Shown here: piece by piece, positions 1 through 8,629 of the stretch
How the letters are laid out: each line of letters opens with the position of its first letter
How positions within the stretch are numbered: position 1 is the first letter of the stretch
NCBI GenBank assembly: GCA_027448945.1
Contig: DAIDMQ010000042.1
Location: 44,781 to 108,780 of the forward strand
Length of the DNA: 64,000 nucleotides
Reading direction: 5' to 3'
Origin: Gallionellaceae bacterium
Lineage (GTDB): Bacteria; Pseudomonadota; Gammaproteobacteria; Burkholderiales; Gallionellaceae
Position numbers and translations under genes: made by a program
Notes under the pieces: model-generated
Told to the model about the DNA's origin: nothing
The model's input: the letters and a program-made list of their open reading frames with translations, nothing else
Database searches by the model: none

Positions 1-902
1 AGGAGCGACAGCAGTTCAATCACAGGCAGGGTGAGTAGCACCGTGGCGAGTGATGCCCCCAGTGCGATGTTGACCGTAGTCTGCATCCTGTTCTGTTGCG
101 CGGCTTTGAGTGCCGTCAATATTTCGGGGCTGGCGGAGATGAGTGCGACCAAAACCGCAGGGATGGATTTGGGCAAGCTACTACCGGCAAGGCCAGCATC
201 CAACAAAACAGACAACACTTCGGAGAGTAAGCCGACCAATACGATCGCGCCGAGCATGATGCCGACATGCAGGCTGTTCGGGCTGTGTGCCTCGTCATGG
301 GCTTCTTCATCCACACCGGCGGAGTATTCGAAAAAGGTGCGGTGTTCCACTGTCTGCAAACGCAGGAAGGCCGCGTACATCACCGCCATGATGCAGATAG
401 AGAAGACGGAATAGATATGCCATTGTGAATCTGGCACGAAGTCGGGGATGAACATGCCAACGCCGATGGCGACCAGCAACATGGCGACAAAAGAATTGCC
501 CGAATCCACGTTGTACTTGGAACTGCCATGTTTCAAGCCGCCGACGATAGCCGCCAAACCCAAGATACCGTTGATATCGAACATCACCGCCGCGAACACG
601 GTGTCGCGCGCCAGTGTCGGGTTGGGTTCGCCCATCAGCAATACCACCAAAATCACTACCTCGACCGAGACCGCCGCGAGCGTCAGAATCAGCGTGCCAT
701 AGGGTTCGCCAAATCGCACCGCCAGCACTTCTGCGTGGTGCGCGATGCGGAACGCGACCCCGATGATGGCGGCGAGGATGACCAGTAGCAGTCCCCAAAG
801 TATGGCACCACCGTGCTCAACGGCAGCATGTTCGAGGGCAAATCCCAAGCCTAGAACGACAAGGGAAATGGCAATGGGAAGTTCGGCTTTAATATTTTTC
901 AT
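1..902 (-). CDS. chaA: ChaA-like calcium/proton (sodium/proton) antiporter, C-terminus cut by window edge
   Basis: Read on the minus strand from an ATG at 902, the frame stays open to base 1 (300 codons) without a stop, so the gene is truncated by the window edge, not broken. The product is a polytopic inner-membrane protein with strongly hydrophobic stretches from residue 8 onward. Two segments carry the conserved acidic residues expected of the two alpha-repeats of the CaCA cation/proton exchanger family: GEPYGTLILTLAAVSVEV near residue 67 and ALISASPEILTALKAA near residue 265, with an acidic, His-containing loop (DEEAHDEAH) between the halves. The family exports Ca2+ or Na+/K+ in exchange for protons. 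The start lies 3 bases past the folA stop, so it is probably the last gene of thyA-folA-chaA. The ChaA assignment is firm at family level; ion preference is not visible. Confidence 0.85.
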   Translation of the reverse strand, partial: MKNIKAELPIAISLVVLGLGFALEHAAVEHGGAILWGLLLVILAAIIGVAFRIAHHAEVLAVRFGEPYGTLILTLAAVSVEVVILVVLLMGEPNPTLARDTVFAAVMFDINGILGLAAIVGGLKHGSSKYNVDSGNSFVAMLLVAIGVGMFIPDFVPDSQWHIYSVFSICIMAVMYAAFLRLQTVEHRTFFEYSAGVDEEAHDEAHSPNSLHVGIMLGAIVLVGLLSEVLSVLLDAGLAGSSLPKSIPAVLVALISASPEILTALKAAQQNRMQTTVNIALGASLATVLLTLPVIELLSL

Positions 903-905
903 GAT

Positions 906-1394
906 TTACTGACGTTGGTAAGTAACGAAATGGTATTCCAAAGGCTGCGGTTCAGCTTGTGTGTGGCGCTCACGCGAGAGGGTATGCCACTCGGTCTTGT
1001 CGAAATCGGGAAAGTGAGCATCACCTTCCACCTCTTGATGTATCTCGGTGATGTACATCGTATCGACTAGGTCCAGCGCCTGACGATAAATATCTGCGCC
1101 GCCTACGATGAAGACTTCGTCATCTGCGACACAAGCGGCAATCGCCTCTTGCAACGAGTGCGCGATGACGCATCCTTCGATCCTCAACGACGTGTCGCGC
1201 GTGACCACCACCGTCGTGCGTCCCGGCAAAGCTTTTCCGATGGATTCGAACGTCTTGCGCCCCATGATCATGTGATGCCCCATGGTCAGTGCCTTGAAAT
1301 GCTTCAAGTCATTAGGGCAGCGCCAAGGTAGGGTGTTGTTCACGCCGATGGTGTGGTTCTGCGCCATGGCAACGATGAGGGAAAGCTTGCTCAT
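906..1394 (-). CDS. folA: Dihydrofolate reductase
   Basis: 162 residues, the usual length for bacterial DHFR. It reduces dihydrofolate to tetrahydrofolate with NADPH in the cytoplasm, regenerating the cofactor consumed by thymidylate synthase. Visible hallmarks are the N-terminal [20 protein letters not shown] segment with the substrate-binding Asp of the PND motif, the NADPH-binding [20 protein letters not shown] region, and [14 protein letters not shown] for the GG dinucleotide-binding turn. Its ATG overlaps the thyA stop codon by four bases (ATGA at 1391-1394), so the two are translationally coupled, the classical thyA-folA arrangement. Confidence 0.97.
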   Translation of the reverse strand: MSKLSLIVAMAQNHTIGVNNTLPWRCPNDLKHFKALTMGHHMIMGRKTFESIGKALPGRTTVVVTRDTSLRIEGCVIAHSLQEAIAACVADDEVFIVGGADIYRQALDLVDTMYITEIHQEVEGDAHFPDFDKTEWHTLSRERHTQAEPQPLEYHFVTYQRQ

Positions 1395-2185
1395 ACAGCT
1401 ACGGGGGCTTTTATTGCTGGGTGAGGGTCATACCCCTCTAAAGTGAAATCTTCGAACTTGAAAGAAAGAATATCCTTAACCGATGGATTGATCTTCATGG
1501 TCGGCAGTGCTCGCGGCTCGCGTGAGAGTTGTAGCGCAGTCTGCTCCATATGGTTGGAATACAGATGCGCATCGCCGAAGGTGTGCACGAAATCGCCGTA
1601 CTGCAAGCCGCACACTTGCGCCATCATCATGGTGAGCAGTGCATAGCTGGCGATGTTGAACGGCACACCGAGGAAGATGTCGGCGCTGCGTTGATACAAC
1701 TGGCAGGACAACTTTCCATCGGCCACATAGAACTGGAAGAAAGCGTGGCAGGGTGCCAAAGCCATCTGATCTAACTCACCTACGTTCCAAGCGGAAACGA
1801 TGATGCGTCGTGAGTCTGGATTGTTTTTGAGTTGCTCGACTGCGATCTTGATTTGGTCGATAACGCGGCCATCTACCGTCGCCCAAGAGCGCCATTGTTT
1901 GCCATAGACAGGACCGAGGTTGCCGCTCTCATCCGCCCACTCATCCCAGATTCTCACGCCATGCTCTTTGAGATATGCGATGTTGGTGTCGCCCTGCAAG
2001 AACCACAGTAATTCATGGATGATAGATTTTAAATGACACTTTTTGGTGGTCACTAGAGGGAAACCCAGCGCGAGGTCGAAGCGCATCTGATGACCGAATA
2101 CGCTGGTCGTGCCAGTACCCGTGCGGTCAGATTTCTTGGTGCCGTTACTCAGTACGTACTGCATTAAGTCTAGATATTGGCGCAT
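1391..2185 (-). CDS. thyA: Thymidylate synthase
   Basis: 264 residues, full length for the ThyA family. It methylates dUMP to dTMP using 5,10-methylene-tetrahydrofolate, producing dihydrofolate that the adjacent folA product recycles. The nucleophilic cysteine is Cys146 in [12 protein letters not shown]. The Arg pair of [11 protein letters not shown] (about 124-134) and the motif [18 protein letters not shown] bind the substrate phosphate and base. A purine-rich AAAGGG lies 7 bases before the ATG. First gene of the thyA-folA-chaA cluster. Confidence 0.97.
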   Translation of the reverse strand: MRQYLDLMQYVLSNGTKKSDRTGTGTTSVFGHQMRFDLALGFPLVTTKKCHLKSIIHELLWFLQGDTNIAYLKEHGVRIWDEWADESGNLGPVYGKQWRSWATVDGRVIDQIKIAVEQLKNNPDSRRIIVSAWNVGELDQMALAPCHAFFQFYVADGKLSCQLYQRSADIFLGVPFNIASYALLTMMMAQVCGLQYGDFVHTFGDAHLYSNHMEQTALQLSREPRALPTMKINPSVKDILSFKFEDFTLEGYDPHPAIKAPVAV

Positions 2186-2468
2186 GGTGTAACCCTTTTA
2201 ATCGCGGCATTCCGAGATTTTTTGAGGGCGCAATGCTAGCACAATTCCACTATATTCAGTCTGATGCAGACCTTCCGAATAGTAGACAGATACGGGTGTT
2301 GATGCCCAATCTGCGAGCCTACCCAAGGCTCTGCGATAGCTCACATACTGTGAGCAGTTCTTAAGCGTTGTGTTCTAACGGTCTATAATTTGGCCAAATC
2401 GTTCGTATTCGCGTATGCCATCGAAGGTGACCTTATCGTTTGGAAGTCTAAATAGTTTGGAGGGCAAG
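2186..2468. other. Intergenic region upstream of thyA
   Basis: About 280 bases without a convincing gene. It must hold the thyA promoter on the minus strand. On the plus strand there is a TATAAT at 2384-2389 that could be a -10 box for the small reading frame at 2469, but the hexamer 17 bases upstream (TTAAGC) is a poor -35. Nothing else recognisable. Confidence 0.4.
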
Positions 2469-2621
2469 ATGTCAGGATGTATACGCTGGTTGTTGAATCA
2501 CAAACCTAATTTTTTCCCTAAGTGGCTTTTCATGTCATTGTTGATATGTGGTGTGCTTGGCGTTTTATATGGCTTGGCCTTGGGAATGTGGTTTGTCTCA
2601 ACAGAGGTGGATTTTTTGTAA
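2469..2621 (+). CDS. Possible small membrane protein, unknown function
   Basis: 50 residues from an ATG preceded by GGAGGG (2459-2464) at 4-5 bases. An in-frame ATG at 2415 exists but has no ribosome binding site, so the shorter form is preferred. After a short basic N-terminus (CIRWLLNHKPNFFPKW) there is one long hydrophobic stretch of about 24 residues (SLLICGVLGVLYGLALGMWF) and a short acidic tail (STEVDFL). That layout suits a single-span inner-membrane protein. A TATAAT at 2384-2389 may drive it. No family recognised. The frame could be chance, since the following 200 bases up to the cold-shock gene are also noncoding. Confidence 0.4.
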   Translation: MSGCIRWLLNHKPNFFPKWLFMSLLICGVLGVLYGLALGMWFVSTEVDFL

Positions 2622-2688
2622 TTACCCGACTATTCGTAAGTTTGGCGCAAGCAAAGTGCAAATAATTACAAGGTTTTTAAAAATTGTT

Positions 2689-2717
2689 TTGACTCATTTC
2701 AATTATCAGCGTAAAAC
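2689..2717 (+). promoter_or_regulatory. Candidate promoter of the cold-shock gene
   Basis: TTGACT (2689-2694), a 17-base spacer and TAAAAC (2712-2717) fit a sigma-70 promoter. It would give a leader of roughly 105 bases before the cold-shock start at 2829. Long structured leaders are typical of cspA-type genes. Confidence 0.4.
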
Positions 2718-2791
2718 GCTGGCAGTTATTTGATTCAAAGTGTTTGCAGTGCAGTAGTTTCCATGTGCGATCCTGGTTTCAAATAGTTTTT

Positions 2792-2811
2792 CGGGAAGTT
2801 TCCCGTTTTTT
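2792..2811 (+). promoter_or_regulatory. Hairpin plus T-run in the cold-shock leader
   Basis: CGGGA-AGTT-TCCCG (2792-2805) is followed at once by six T's, 18 bases before the start codon. It looks like a weak intrinsic terminator inside the 5' leader, which could act as a temperature- or antitermination-sensitive element. The stem is only 5 bp. Confidence 0.4.
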
Positions 2812-2828
2812 ATTAAGGAAGTAATAAC

Positions 2829-3032
2829 ATGGCAACAGGCATCGTAAAGTGGTTCAATGACGCAAAAGGTTTCGGTTTCGTAACTCCTGATGATGGTAGC
2901 GAAGATCTGTTCGCACACTTCTCAGCGATCAACATGAACGGTTTCAAATCATTGCAAGAAGGTCAAAAAGTTACTTTTGAAGTGACTCAAGGTCCTAAGG
3001 GCAAGCAAGCATCTAACATCCAAGCTGCTTAA
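2829..3032 (+). CDS. Cold-shock domain protein (CspA family)
   Basis: 67 residues, the standard length of a single cold-shock domain. It binds single-stranded RNA/DNA and acts as an RNA chaperone in the cytoplasm. RNP1 (KGFGFV, residues 13-18) and RNP2 (LFAHF, about 28-32) are intact, as is the N-terminal TGIVKWFND. An AAGGA lies 9 bases before the ATG. The gene is monocistronic: it has its own leader and is closed by a strong terminator. Which csp paralogue it is cannot be told from sequence alone. Confidence 0.95.
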   Translation: MATGIVKWFNDAKGFGFVTPDDGSEDLFAHFSAINMNGFKSLQEGQKVTFEVTQGPKGKQASNIQAA

Positions 3033-3049
3033 TAAGCACTAGGATAGTT

Positions 3050-3080
3050 AAAAGCCCGGCACGAAAGTGCCGGGCTTTTT
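3050..3080 (+). terminator. Intrinsic terminator after the cold-shock gene
   Basis: AAAAGCCCGGCAC, loop GAAA, GTGCCGGGCTTTT and further T's: a 13-bp perfect stem with a tetraloop. The A-run/T-run symmetry lets it also end the convergent minus-strand gene. Confidence 0.93.
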
Positions 3081-3090
3081 CGTTTGCGCG

Positions 3091-3486
3091 TCACACAAGC
3101 AACACGGCAATCACCCAGTAGCGGGCGAACTTACCGAGTGCCATGAATACAGCTGCTTGCCAGGGGTTGAGCCGCAACCAACCCGCAGCCAAACAAAGTG
3201 CGTCGCCCAGCAAGGGTGTCCATGCCAGCAACAACGCAGGCGTGCCGTAATGCCTCACCTTTTCCACATGTTTGAGTTTTTGCGTCAAGGGCAGCATACG
3301 CCCCATGCCATAAGAGATCACGCCGCCTATGGTGTTGCCTAGCGTGGCGACTAGTAAGGCGAGCCAGAGTGTGTCGGGATAGGTTTTGAGTACGGCGAAC
3401 AGCACGGCCTCCGAACCGCCGGGTAATAACGTTGCACCCAGCAGGCTGCTGATGAATAGGGATAGGAGGCTCGCTGACTCGGTCAT
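3091..3486 (-). CDS. YqaA-like small DedA/VTT-family membrane protein
   Basis: 131 residues, close to the about 140 of E. coli YqaA. Four hydrophobic segments alternate with short loops. It contains the family signatures LLPGGSEAVLFAV (about 21-33) and LGNTIGGVISYGMGR (about 49-63), followed by a short basic loop (KLKHVEKVRHYG). Members belong to the SNARE-associated/VTT (DedA-like) superfamily of inner-membrane proteins, some of which are lipid scramblases or flippases; the role of YqaA itself is not settled. It ends just after the cold-shock terminator and may share it. Confidence 0.85.
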   Translation of the reverse strand: MTESASLLSLFISSLLGATLLPGGSEAVLFAVLKTYPDTLWLALLVATLGNTIGGVISYGMGRMLPLTQKLKHVEKVRHYGTPALLLAWTPLLGDALCLAAGWLRLNPWQAAVFMALGKFARYWVIAVLLV

Positions 3487-3582
3487 TAGGGCGCTTCTAG
3501 AAATTCCAACTGCGTTGAGATGCGGCGTTACTCACTTCGTATTTTGACTTTCTAAAAGCCCTTGCGAAATATGTGGGTTGTC

Positions 3583-4353
3583 TTAGAACTTGATGGCTGA
3601 AAAAACTTTCTTTACTAGGCTGTTCGTTGCTTCCAGAGGGTTCGCGCGGATGGCTTTTTCCTGCTCAGCCATCATCACGAACAGACCGTCGAGTGCTTTC
3701 TGGGTGATGTAACTTTCCAGATTGGCATTTTTGGCATCGACTAAGCCGAGTTGTACGCCTTTGCCGGCGAACTGGTCATACTTCTGCGCCAACTGAACCT
3801 TTTGCATCGCGTTCACGACGATGGGCTGAAACTTGCCGCTCAAAGCCGTCTCGGTGTTGGTGCGGAAATATTGCGTTGCGGCATTATCCGGCCCCATCAA
3901 GATGTTCTTAGCATCGGTCACACTCATATTTTTCACCGCACTCACCAGCAATGCCTTGGCTTCAGGCACTGCGGCTTCAGCTGCACGATTCATGGAGACG
4001 TTCAGTTCATCGGCATATTTACCCATGCCCAGTCTGCGCAGACCGTTATCCAGTTTTTGCAGGTTCTCGGGGAGGGGGATGCGCACTTTTGGATTGCCCA
4101 GATAACCATCGGTCTTAGCCAAGCTCGCGACTGCAGTCATCACGCCTTGATTTAGGGCCTGCTTCAAGCTGGAGATCTGATCCTTGTTGCTGATATTTGC
4201 TAAAGGATCGGCTGCAGGTGCCGCCGCTTGAGGTGCGGCTGCTTGTTTTTGAGGCAGTGCCTTGTTCAATTCCCCTTTGAGGTCGTTGAGACTGAATGCA
4301 CATGCGGACTGAGCGAAAACCAAAGTTAATAATACGGAGGATTTTTTCAGCAT
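3583..4353 (-). CDS. DUF4197 family exported protein
   Basis: 256 residues. An N-terminal signal peptide (MLKKSSVLLTLVFAQSACA) suggests export, with a plausible signal-peptidase I site after ACA; the cysteine there is not in a good lipobox. A low-complexity Gln/Ala/Pro linker (about residues 33-50) precedes a helical domain whose repeated AVASLAKTDGYLGNPKVRIP and LRRLGMGKYADEL segments match the DUF4197 family as I know it. The function of that family is unknown. It follows lpdA on the same strand with an 81-base gap, so it may be separately expressed. Confidence 0.8.
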   Translation of the reverse strand: MLKKSSVLLTLVFAQSACAFSLNDLKGELNKALPQKQAAAPQAAAPAADPLANISNKDQISSLKQALNQGVMTAVASLAKTDGYLGNPKVRIPLPENLQKLDNGLRRLGMGKYADELNVSMNRAAEAAVPEAKALLVSAVKNMSVTDAKNILMGPDNAATQYFRTNTETALSGKFQPIVVNAMQKVQLAQKYDQFAGKGVQLGLVDAKNANLESYITQKALDGLFVMMAEQEKAIRANPLEATNSLVKKVFSAIKF

Positions 4354-4434
4354 GATGTTTCCTTGGATTTCGACGTGGTCATTAGAGAGCAGTCGCCGTT
4401 ACTCACTATGTGGTAAAGGCGACCCGCGATTTTA

Positions 4435-6180
4435 TTAACGTTTCTTAGGTGGCATCAGGTCGGTGATCGTGCCTTCAGCCATCTCTGCTGCGAAGCAGAA
4501 AGTCTCCGACAGAGTCGGGTGTGGATGTATGGTAAGACCGATGTCTTCCATGTCTGCGCCCATCTCCAGTGCCAGTACCGCTTCGGCAATCAACTCACCC
4601 GCGTTCACACCCACGATACCCGCGCCCAAGATGCGGCGTGTCTTGGGGTCGAGTAGAACTTTAGTCATGCCTTCTTCGCGTGCAACCGACAGCGCACGAC
4701 CGGAAGCAGCCCAAGGGAAGGCACCCTTCTCGTAAGCGATGCCTTGTGTTTTGGCTTGGGTCTCGGTCAAGCCCATCCAAGCGATTTCCGGATCGGTGTA
4801 GGCGACGGAAGGAATGGTCATCGGCTCGAAATATGCCTTGTGTCCCGCGATGTTTTCCGCAGCGACTTTACCCTCATGCACCGCCTTATGTGCAAGCATG
4901 GGATCGCCCACGATGTCGCCGATAGCGTAGATGTTGGCAACGTTGGTGCGCTGTTGTTTGTCGACGGGAATGAAGCCCCGTTCGTTGACCACCAAACCTG
5001 CCGCTTCCGCACCAATCTCACGACCATTCGGGCGACGACCAACTGCCATCAATACACGGTCGAACAACTGCGGTTCAGCAGGCGCCTGTTCGCCTTCGAA
5101 AGTAACCAGCAAACCTTCTTTTTTAGCTTCTATCTTGGTGACTTTGGTCTTGAGCATGATGGCTTCGTAACGCTTGGCGATACGGGTATGCAGCGGCTTG
5201 ACCATGTCTTTGTCGGCACCCGGCATGAGTTGGTCCATCAGCTCGACAACAGAAATCTTGCTGCCTAGTGCATCATACACGGTGGCCATTTCCAGACCGA
5301 TGATGCCGCCGCCGATGACCAGCATGCGTTTAGGCACATCTTGCAATGCCAATGCACCAGTCGAGTCGATGATGCGAGGGTCGTCGTAAGGGAAACCGGG
5401 GATGCGCGCGACGCTAGAGCCTGCGGCGACGATAGCGTTATCAAAGGTGATGACTTTTTCACCGTCCGCGGTTTGTACCGCGATGCTATTAGGCGAAGTG
5501 AATTTCGCGAGGCCAGTGACAACTTGTACCTTGCGCTGTTTCGCTAGCGCGCCCAAGCCACCTGTCAGCTTGCCGATGACGCTTTCTTTCCACGTGCGTA
5601 TCGTATCGATATCGATTTTGGGTTTCGCAAATGTCACGCCGTGATGTGAGACTTCTTCGGCTTCACTGATGACCTTGGCAACGTGCAGCAGGGCTTTGGA
5701 GGGAATGCAACCTACGTTCAGACATACGCCGCCCAAAGATGCGTGCTTCTCTATTAATACGACTTTTTTGCCCAGATCGGCCGCGCGGAACGCAGCGGTG
5801 TAGCCGCCGGGGCCTGCGCCCAATACCACTACTTCGGCATGCAGATCGCCTTGCGCGACGGCGACATTGGCCTTGGGCGCAACAGCGGGTGCTGCTGGTG
5901 TTACCGCGGCAGTTGCTTGCGCAGGGGCGGCGCTTGCAGCGGCAGCCACTTCCATGATGATAATCAACGAACCTTCAGAGACTTTGTCGCCGACCTTGAC
6001 CTTCACTTCTTTGATGACACCGGCTTGGGGTGCAGGCACTTCCATCGCCGCCTTGTCGGTCTCCAAAGTCAACAAAGACTGTTCAGCGCTTACGGTATCG
6101 CCCGCTTTGACGAATAACTCGATGACTGCAACGTCTTTGAAATCGCCGATGGCGGGTACTTTGACTTCGATCATGCTCAT
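4435..6180 (-). CDS. lpdA: Dihydrolipoamide dehydrogenase (E3) with N-terminal lipoyl domain
   Basis: 581 residues from the ATG at 6180 ([13 protein letters not shown] follows), preceded by AGAGGGAAGAAC. The frame remains open further upstream but that part runs through a palindromic repeat and is not coding. Residues 1-76 are a lipoyl domain with the attachment lysine at Lys43 in [11 protein letters not shown]. An Ala/Pro-rich linker (about 78-108) joins it to the flavoprotein: FAD-binding [10 protein letters not shown] near 121, redox-active Cys153/Cys158 in [13 protein letters not shown], a NAD-binding GGGIIGLEM, and the C-terminal catalytic HPHPTLSE. It reoxidises dihydrolipoamide of the pyruvate or 2-oxoglutarate dehydrogenase complexes with NAD+. 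Lipoyl-bearing E3 proteins are typical of Neisseria/Ralstonia-type pyruvate dehydrogenase, but aceE and aceF are not adjacent here. Confidence 0.95.
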   Translation of the reverse strand: MSMIEVKVPAIGDFKDVAVIELFVKAGDTVSAEQSLLTLETDKAAMEVPAPQAGVIKEVKVKVGDKVSEGSLIIIMEVAAAASAAPAQATAAVTPAAPAVAPKANVAVAQGDLHAEVVVLGAGPGGYTAAFRAADLGKKVVLIEKHASLGGVCLNVGCIPSKALLHVAKVISEAEEVSHHGVTFAKPKIDIDTIRTWKESVIGKLTGGLGALAKQRKVQVVTGLAKFTSPNSIAVQTADGEKVITFDNAIVAAGSSVARIPGFPYDDPRIIDSTGALALQDVPKRMLVIGGGIIGLEMATVYDALGSKISVVELMDQLMPGADKDMVKPLHTRIAKRYEAIMLKTKVTKIEAKKEGLLVTFEGEQAPAEPQLFDRVLMAVGRRPNGREIGAEAAGLVVNERGFIPVDKQQRTNVANIYAIGDIVGDPMLAHKAVHEGKVAAENIAGHKAYFEPMTIPSVAYTDPEIAWMGLTETQAKTQGIAYEKGAFPWAASGRALSVAREEGMTKVLLDPKTRRILGAGIVGVNAGELIAEAVLALEMGADMEDIGLTIHPHPTLSETFCFAAEMAEGTITDLMPPKKR

Positions 6181-6197
6181 GTTCTTCCCTCTGTGAT

Positions 6198-6246
6198 GTA
6201 GGTCGGGTTTTAACCCGACATATAGTCGGGCTGAAGCCCGACCTAC
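6198..6246. repeat. REP-like palindromic element (double hairpin)
   Basis: A 49-bp element bounded by GTAGGTCGGG and its inverse CCCGACCTAC. Inside lie two smaller hairpins, GTCGGGTTTTAACCCGAC and GTCGGGCTGAAGCCCGAC, separated by ATATA. It sits in the short gap between proA and lpdA. Short palindromes of the type TCGGGCTnnAGCCCGA are dispersed in many proteobacterial genomes. No second copy was noticed in this window. Confidence 0.8.
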
Positions 6247-6256
6247 GATATATTGC

Positions 6257-7516
6257 TTAACTTCTGATTTGCCCATTACCCAGCACGATATATTTCTGCG
6301 AGGTAAGTCCTTCCAGTCCCACCGGGCCGCGCGCGTGAATCTTGTCGGTCGAGATGCCGATCTCAGCACCCAAGCCATATTCGAAGCCATCCGCGAAACG
6401 GGTGGAGGCATTCACCATCACGCTGCTGGAATCGACTTCGCGCAGGAAGCGCATCGCCTTGGTGTAGTTCTCTGTGACGATGCTCTCGGTGTGTTGCGAA
6501 CCGTAGCGAGCGATGTGATCCATCGCGCCGTCCAAGCCGGCTACCACGCGTATGCTTAAGATAGGCGCGAGATATTCGGTATACCAATCTTCCTCGGTCG
6601 CAGCGCTCATTTGTGCGACCAGTTTGCGAGCTGTATCGTCGCCACGCAACTCCACACCCTTGTCCAGATAGATCTTGCAAAGTTTAGGTAGCACCTGAGC
6701 CGCGACATCGCTATGTACCAGCAAGGTCTCCATCGCATTGCACACGCCGTAGCGATGGGTCTTGGCGTTGTCGGCGATGCGTATCGCCTTGTCTAGATCC
6801 GCCTCGCTATCTATATAGACATGGCAGACACCGTGCAGATGTTTGATGACAGGGATACGCGCCTCATTGCTGATGCGTTCTATCAGACCCTTGCCGCCGC
6901 GAGGAACGATCACGTCCACATAGTCTTTCATCGTGATGAGTTCGCCTACTGCGGCGCGGTCTGTGGTGCTTATTACCTGCACTGCATTCGCGGGTAGCCC
7001 CGCTGCTTGCAGACCCGCGTGGACGCAGGCTGCGATGGCTTGGTTTGAATGTATTGCTTCGGAACCGCCGCGCAAGATGGCCGCGTTACCCGACTTGAGG
7101 CACAGGCCTGCCGCATCTGCCGTCACATTGGGACGCGACTCGTAGATGATGCCGATCACGCCCAGTGGCACGCGCATCTTGCCGACTTGTATGCCAGAAG
7201 GTCGATAGCTCAGGTCGGTGATGCCGCCTATCGGATCTGGCAGCGTGGCAATTTGCTGCAGGCCTTCTGCCATGCCGCGCACTGATTTTTCGGTCAGTGT
7301 CAGTCTGTCTATGGAGGCGTCATCCAAACCGTGGCTACGCGCAGCAGCGACGTCCTTGGCATTCTCGGCAATGAGATGTGTGCTGGCGCTCAAGATCGCA
7401 TCGGCGATAGCCAGCAAAGCCTTGTTCTTGGTGGCTGTATCGGCTTGCGCCATCTGTCGTGCTGCGGCACGTGCTGCCACACCGACGCCCTGCATATAGG
7501 TTTTGATATCACTCAT
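6257..7516 (-). CDS. proA: Gamma-glutamyl phosphate reductase (glutamate-5-semialdehyde dehydrogenase)
   Basis: 419 residues, standard for ProA. It reduces gamma-glutamyl phosphate to glutamate-5-semialdehyde with NADPH, the second step of proline synthesis, in the cytoplasm. Seen in sequence: [20 protein letters not shown] (about 117-136), the GGSEAIHSN cofactor region, PRGGKGLIE, and the catalytic cysteine in [13 protein letters not shown] (about residue 260). The family marker HTESIVTEN lies near the C-terminus. proB is not adjacent. The start has no obvious Shine-Dalgarno sequence. Confidence 0.96.
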   Translation of the reverse strand: MSDIKTYMQGVGVAARAAARQMAQADTATKNKALLAIADAILSASTHLIAENAKDVAAARSHGLDDASIDRLTLTEKSVRGMAEGLQQIATLPDPIGGITDLSYRPSGIQVGKMRVPLGVIGIIYESRPNVTADAAGLCLKSGNAAILRGGSEAIHSNQAIAACVHAGLQAAGLPANAVQVISTTDRAAVGELITMKDYVDVIVPRGGKGLIERISNEARIPVIKHLHGVCHVYIDSEADLDKAIRIADNAKTHRYGVCNAMETLLVHSDVAAQVLPKLCKIYLDKGVELRGDDTARKLVAQMSAATEEDWYTEYLAPILSIRVVAGLDGAMDHIARYGSQHTESIVTENYTKAMRFLREVDSSSVMVNASTRFADGFEYGLGAEIGISTDKIHARGPVGLEGLTSQKYIVLGNGQIRS

Positions 7517-7561
7517 GCTTGTGTGCGTGTTTTTGCAAAGGGCGCATTTTACCTCAAGTGC

Positions 7562-7575
7562 TAGAATGCGCGCCC
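7562..7575 (+). promoter_or_regulatory. Candidate -10 and GC discriminator before trpC
   Basis: TAGAAT followed directly by GCGCGCCCC. The same pattern precedes rplM and several other genes of the window. No good -35 is seen at the right distance (TTGCAA at 7533-7538 is 23 bases away). Confidence 0.4.
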
Positions 7576-7597
7576 CAAGTTATATCTAAGCGTAGCA

Positions 7598-8386
7598 ATG
7601 TCAGACATCCTAAATCAGATACTCGCGGTCAAAGCACAAGAAGTCGCGGCCGCTAAGAGTCGCAACTCACTTGCCTTGATGCGCATGGAAGCGCTGCAGG
7701 CGCCAACTAACCGCGATTTCGTCGGCGCGATACGCGCCAAGATCGCTGCAGGCCAGTCCGCCGTGATCGCCGAGATCAAGAAGGCCAGTCCCAGCAAAGG
7801 TGTGATACGCGCGGACTTTCATCCCGATCAGATTGCTGTCAGCTATGCGCAACATGGCGCGGCCTGTTTGTCCGTGCTGACAGATGAGCAGTTCTTCCAA
7901 GGCAGCGCCGACTATCTCAAGCAGGCACGTGCAGCCTGCGAACTACCCGTATTACGCAAGGATTTCATCGTTGATGAATATCAAATCTATCAGGCTAGGG
8001 CGATGGGTGCAGATGCCATTCTATTGATTGCCGCCGCCTTGCTAACCGCAGAGATGCGCCGTTTCGAAGCGCTGGCGCATCAGTTGGGCATGGCCGTTCT
8101 GGTCGAAGTGCACAATGAAGTCGAGCTGGATGCGGCTTTGCAATTGAATACACCCTTGATAGGGGTCAATAATCGCAATCTGCGTACTTTCGAGGTTAGC
8201 TTGCAAACAACTCTAGATTTGCTGGTGCGGATTCCTGCTAACCGTATCGTCGTCACCGAGAGCGGCATCGTCACCGCACACGATGTGCAGCGCATGCGTG
8301 ACAACGATGTACACACCTTTTTAGTTGGCGAAGCTTTCATGCGCGCAGACGACCCTGGCGCAGAGTTGTCACGCGTGTTCGATTGA
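7598..8386 (+). CDS. trpC: Indole-3-glycerol phosphate synthase
   Basis: 262 residues, a single-domain TrpC (no fused TrpF). It closes the indole ring: carboxyphenylamino-deoxyribulose phosphate to indole-3-glycerol phosphate. The (beta/alpha)8-barrel motifs are present: [17 protein letters not shown] (catalytic Lys, about 59), [31 protein letters not shown] (second catalytic Lys), [14 protein letters not shown] and VTESGIV for the phosphate site. In many betaproteobacteria trpC follows trpE-G-D; here it stands alone behind divergent proA. Confidence 0.96.
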   Translation: MSDILNQILAVKAQEVAAAKSRNSLALMRMEALQAPTNRDFVGAIRAKIAAGQSAVIAEIKKASPSKGVIRADFHPDQIAVSYAQHGAACLSVLTDEQFFQGSADYLKQARAACELPVLRKDFIVDEYQIYQARAMGADAILLIAAALLTAEMRRFEALAHQLGMAVLVEVHNEVELDAALQLNTPLIGVNNRNLRTFEVSLQTTLDLLVRIPANRIVVTESGIVTAHDVQRMRDNDVHTFLVGEAFMRADDPGAELSRVFD

Positions 8387-8512
8387 AGCTATACCCTTAT
8401 AAATAAAGGGACTAGCGGGGTAGTCGAGTGTCTGTTTAAGTGGTCTTTGTGATGCTTTGTGGTAAAAAAACAACAGTATTGTGAACTTTTTGTTAAAACC
8501 TATTGCAGAGTC

Positions 8513-8540
8513 TTGCGTGAAATATTTCATAGTAGATAAT
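8513..8540 (+). promoter_or_regulatory. Candidate porin promoter
   Basis: TTGCGT (8513-8518), a 16-base spacer and GATAAT (8535-8540), followed by the GC-rich CCGCCCC. It lies 90 bases upstream of the porin ATG. Confidence 0.4.
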
Positions 8541-8629
8541 CCGCCCCGAAGTTTCCGTATCGGAACTTTCTTGTAATCGTTGGTGGTATCGGCCGCCGAC
8601 TTTAGAACATAACCACTTAGGAGTTTTAC

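Noticed and set aside
3487-4434. Shared CGTTACTCACT segment in the gaps after yqaA and lpdA
   Set aside because: The match is about 11 bases and does not extend, so it is too short to call a repeat.
6181-6411. N-terminal extension of lpdA
   Set aside because: It runs through the palindromic repeat and the proA 3' end; the lipoyl domain begins at the 6180 ATG with a ribosome site.
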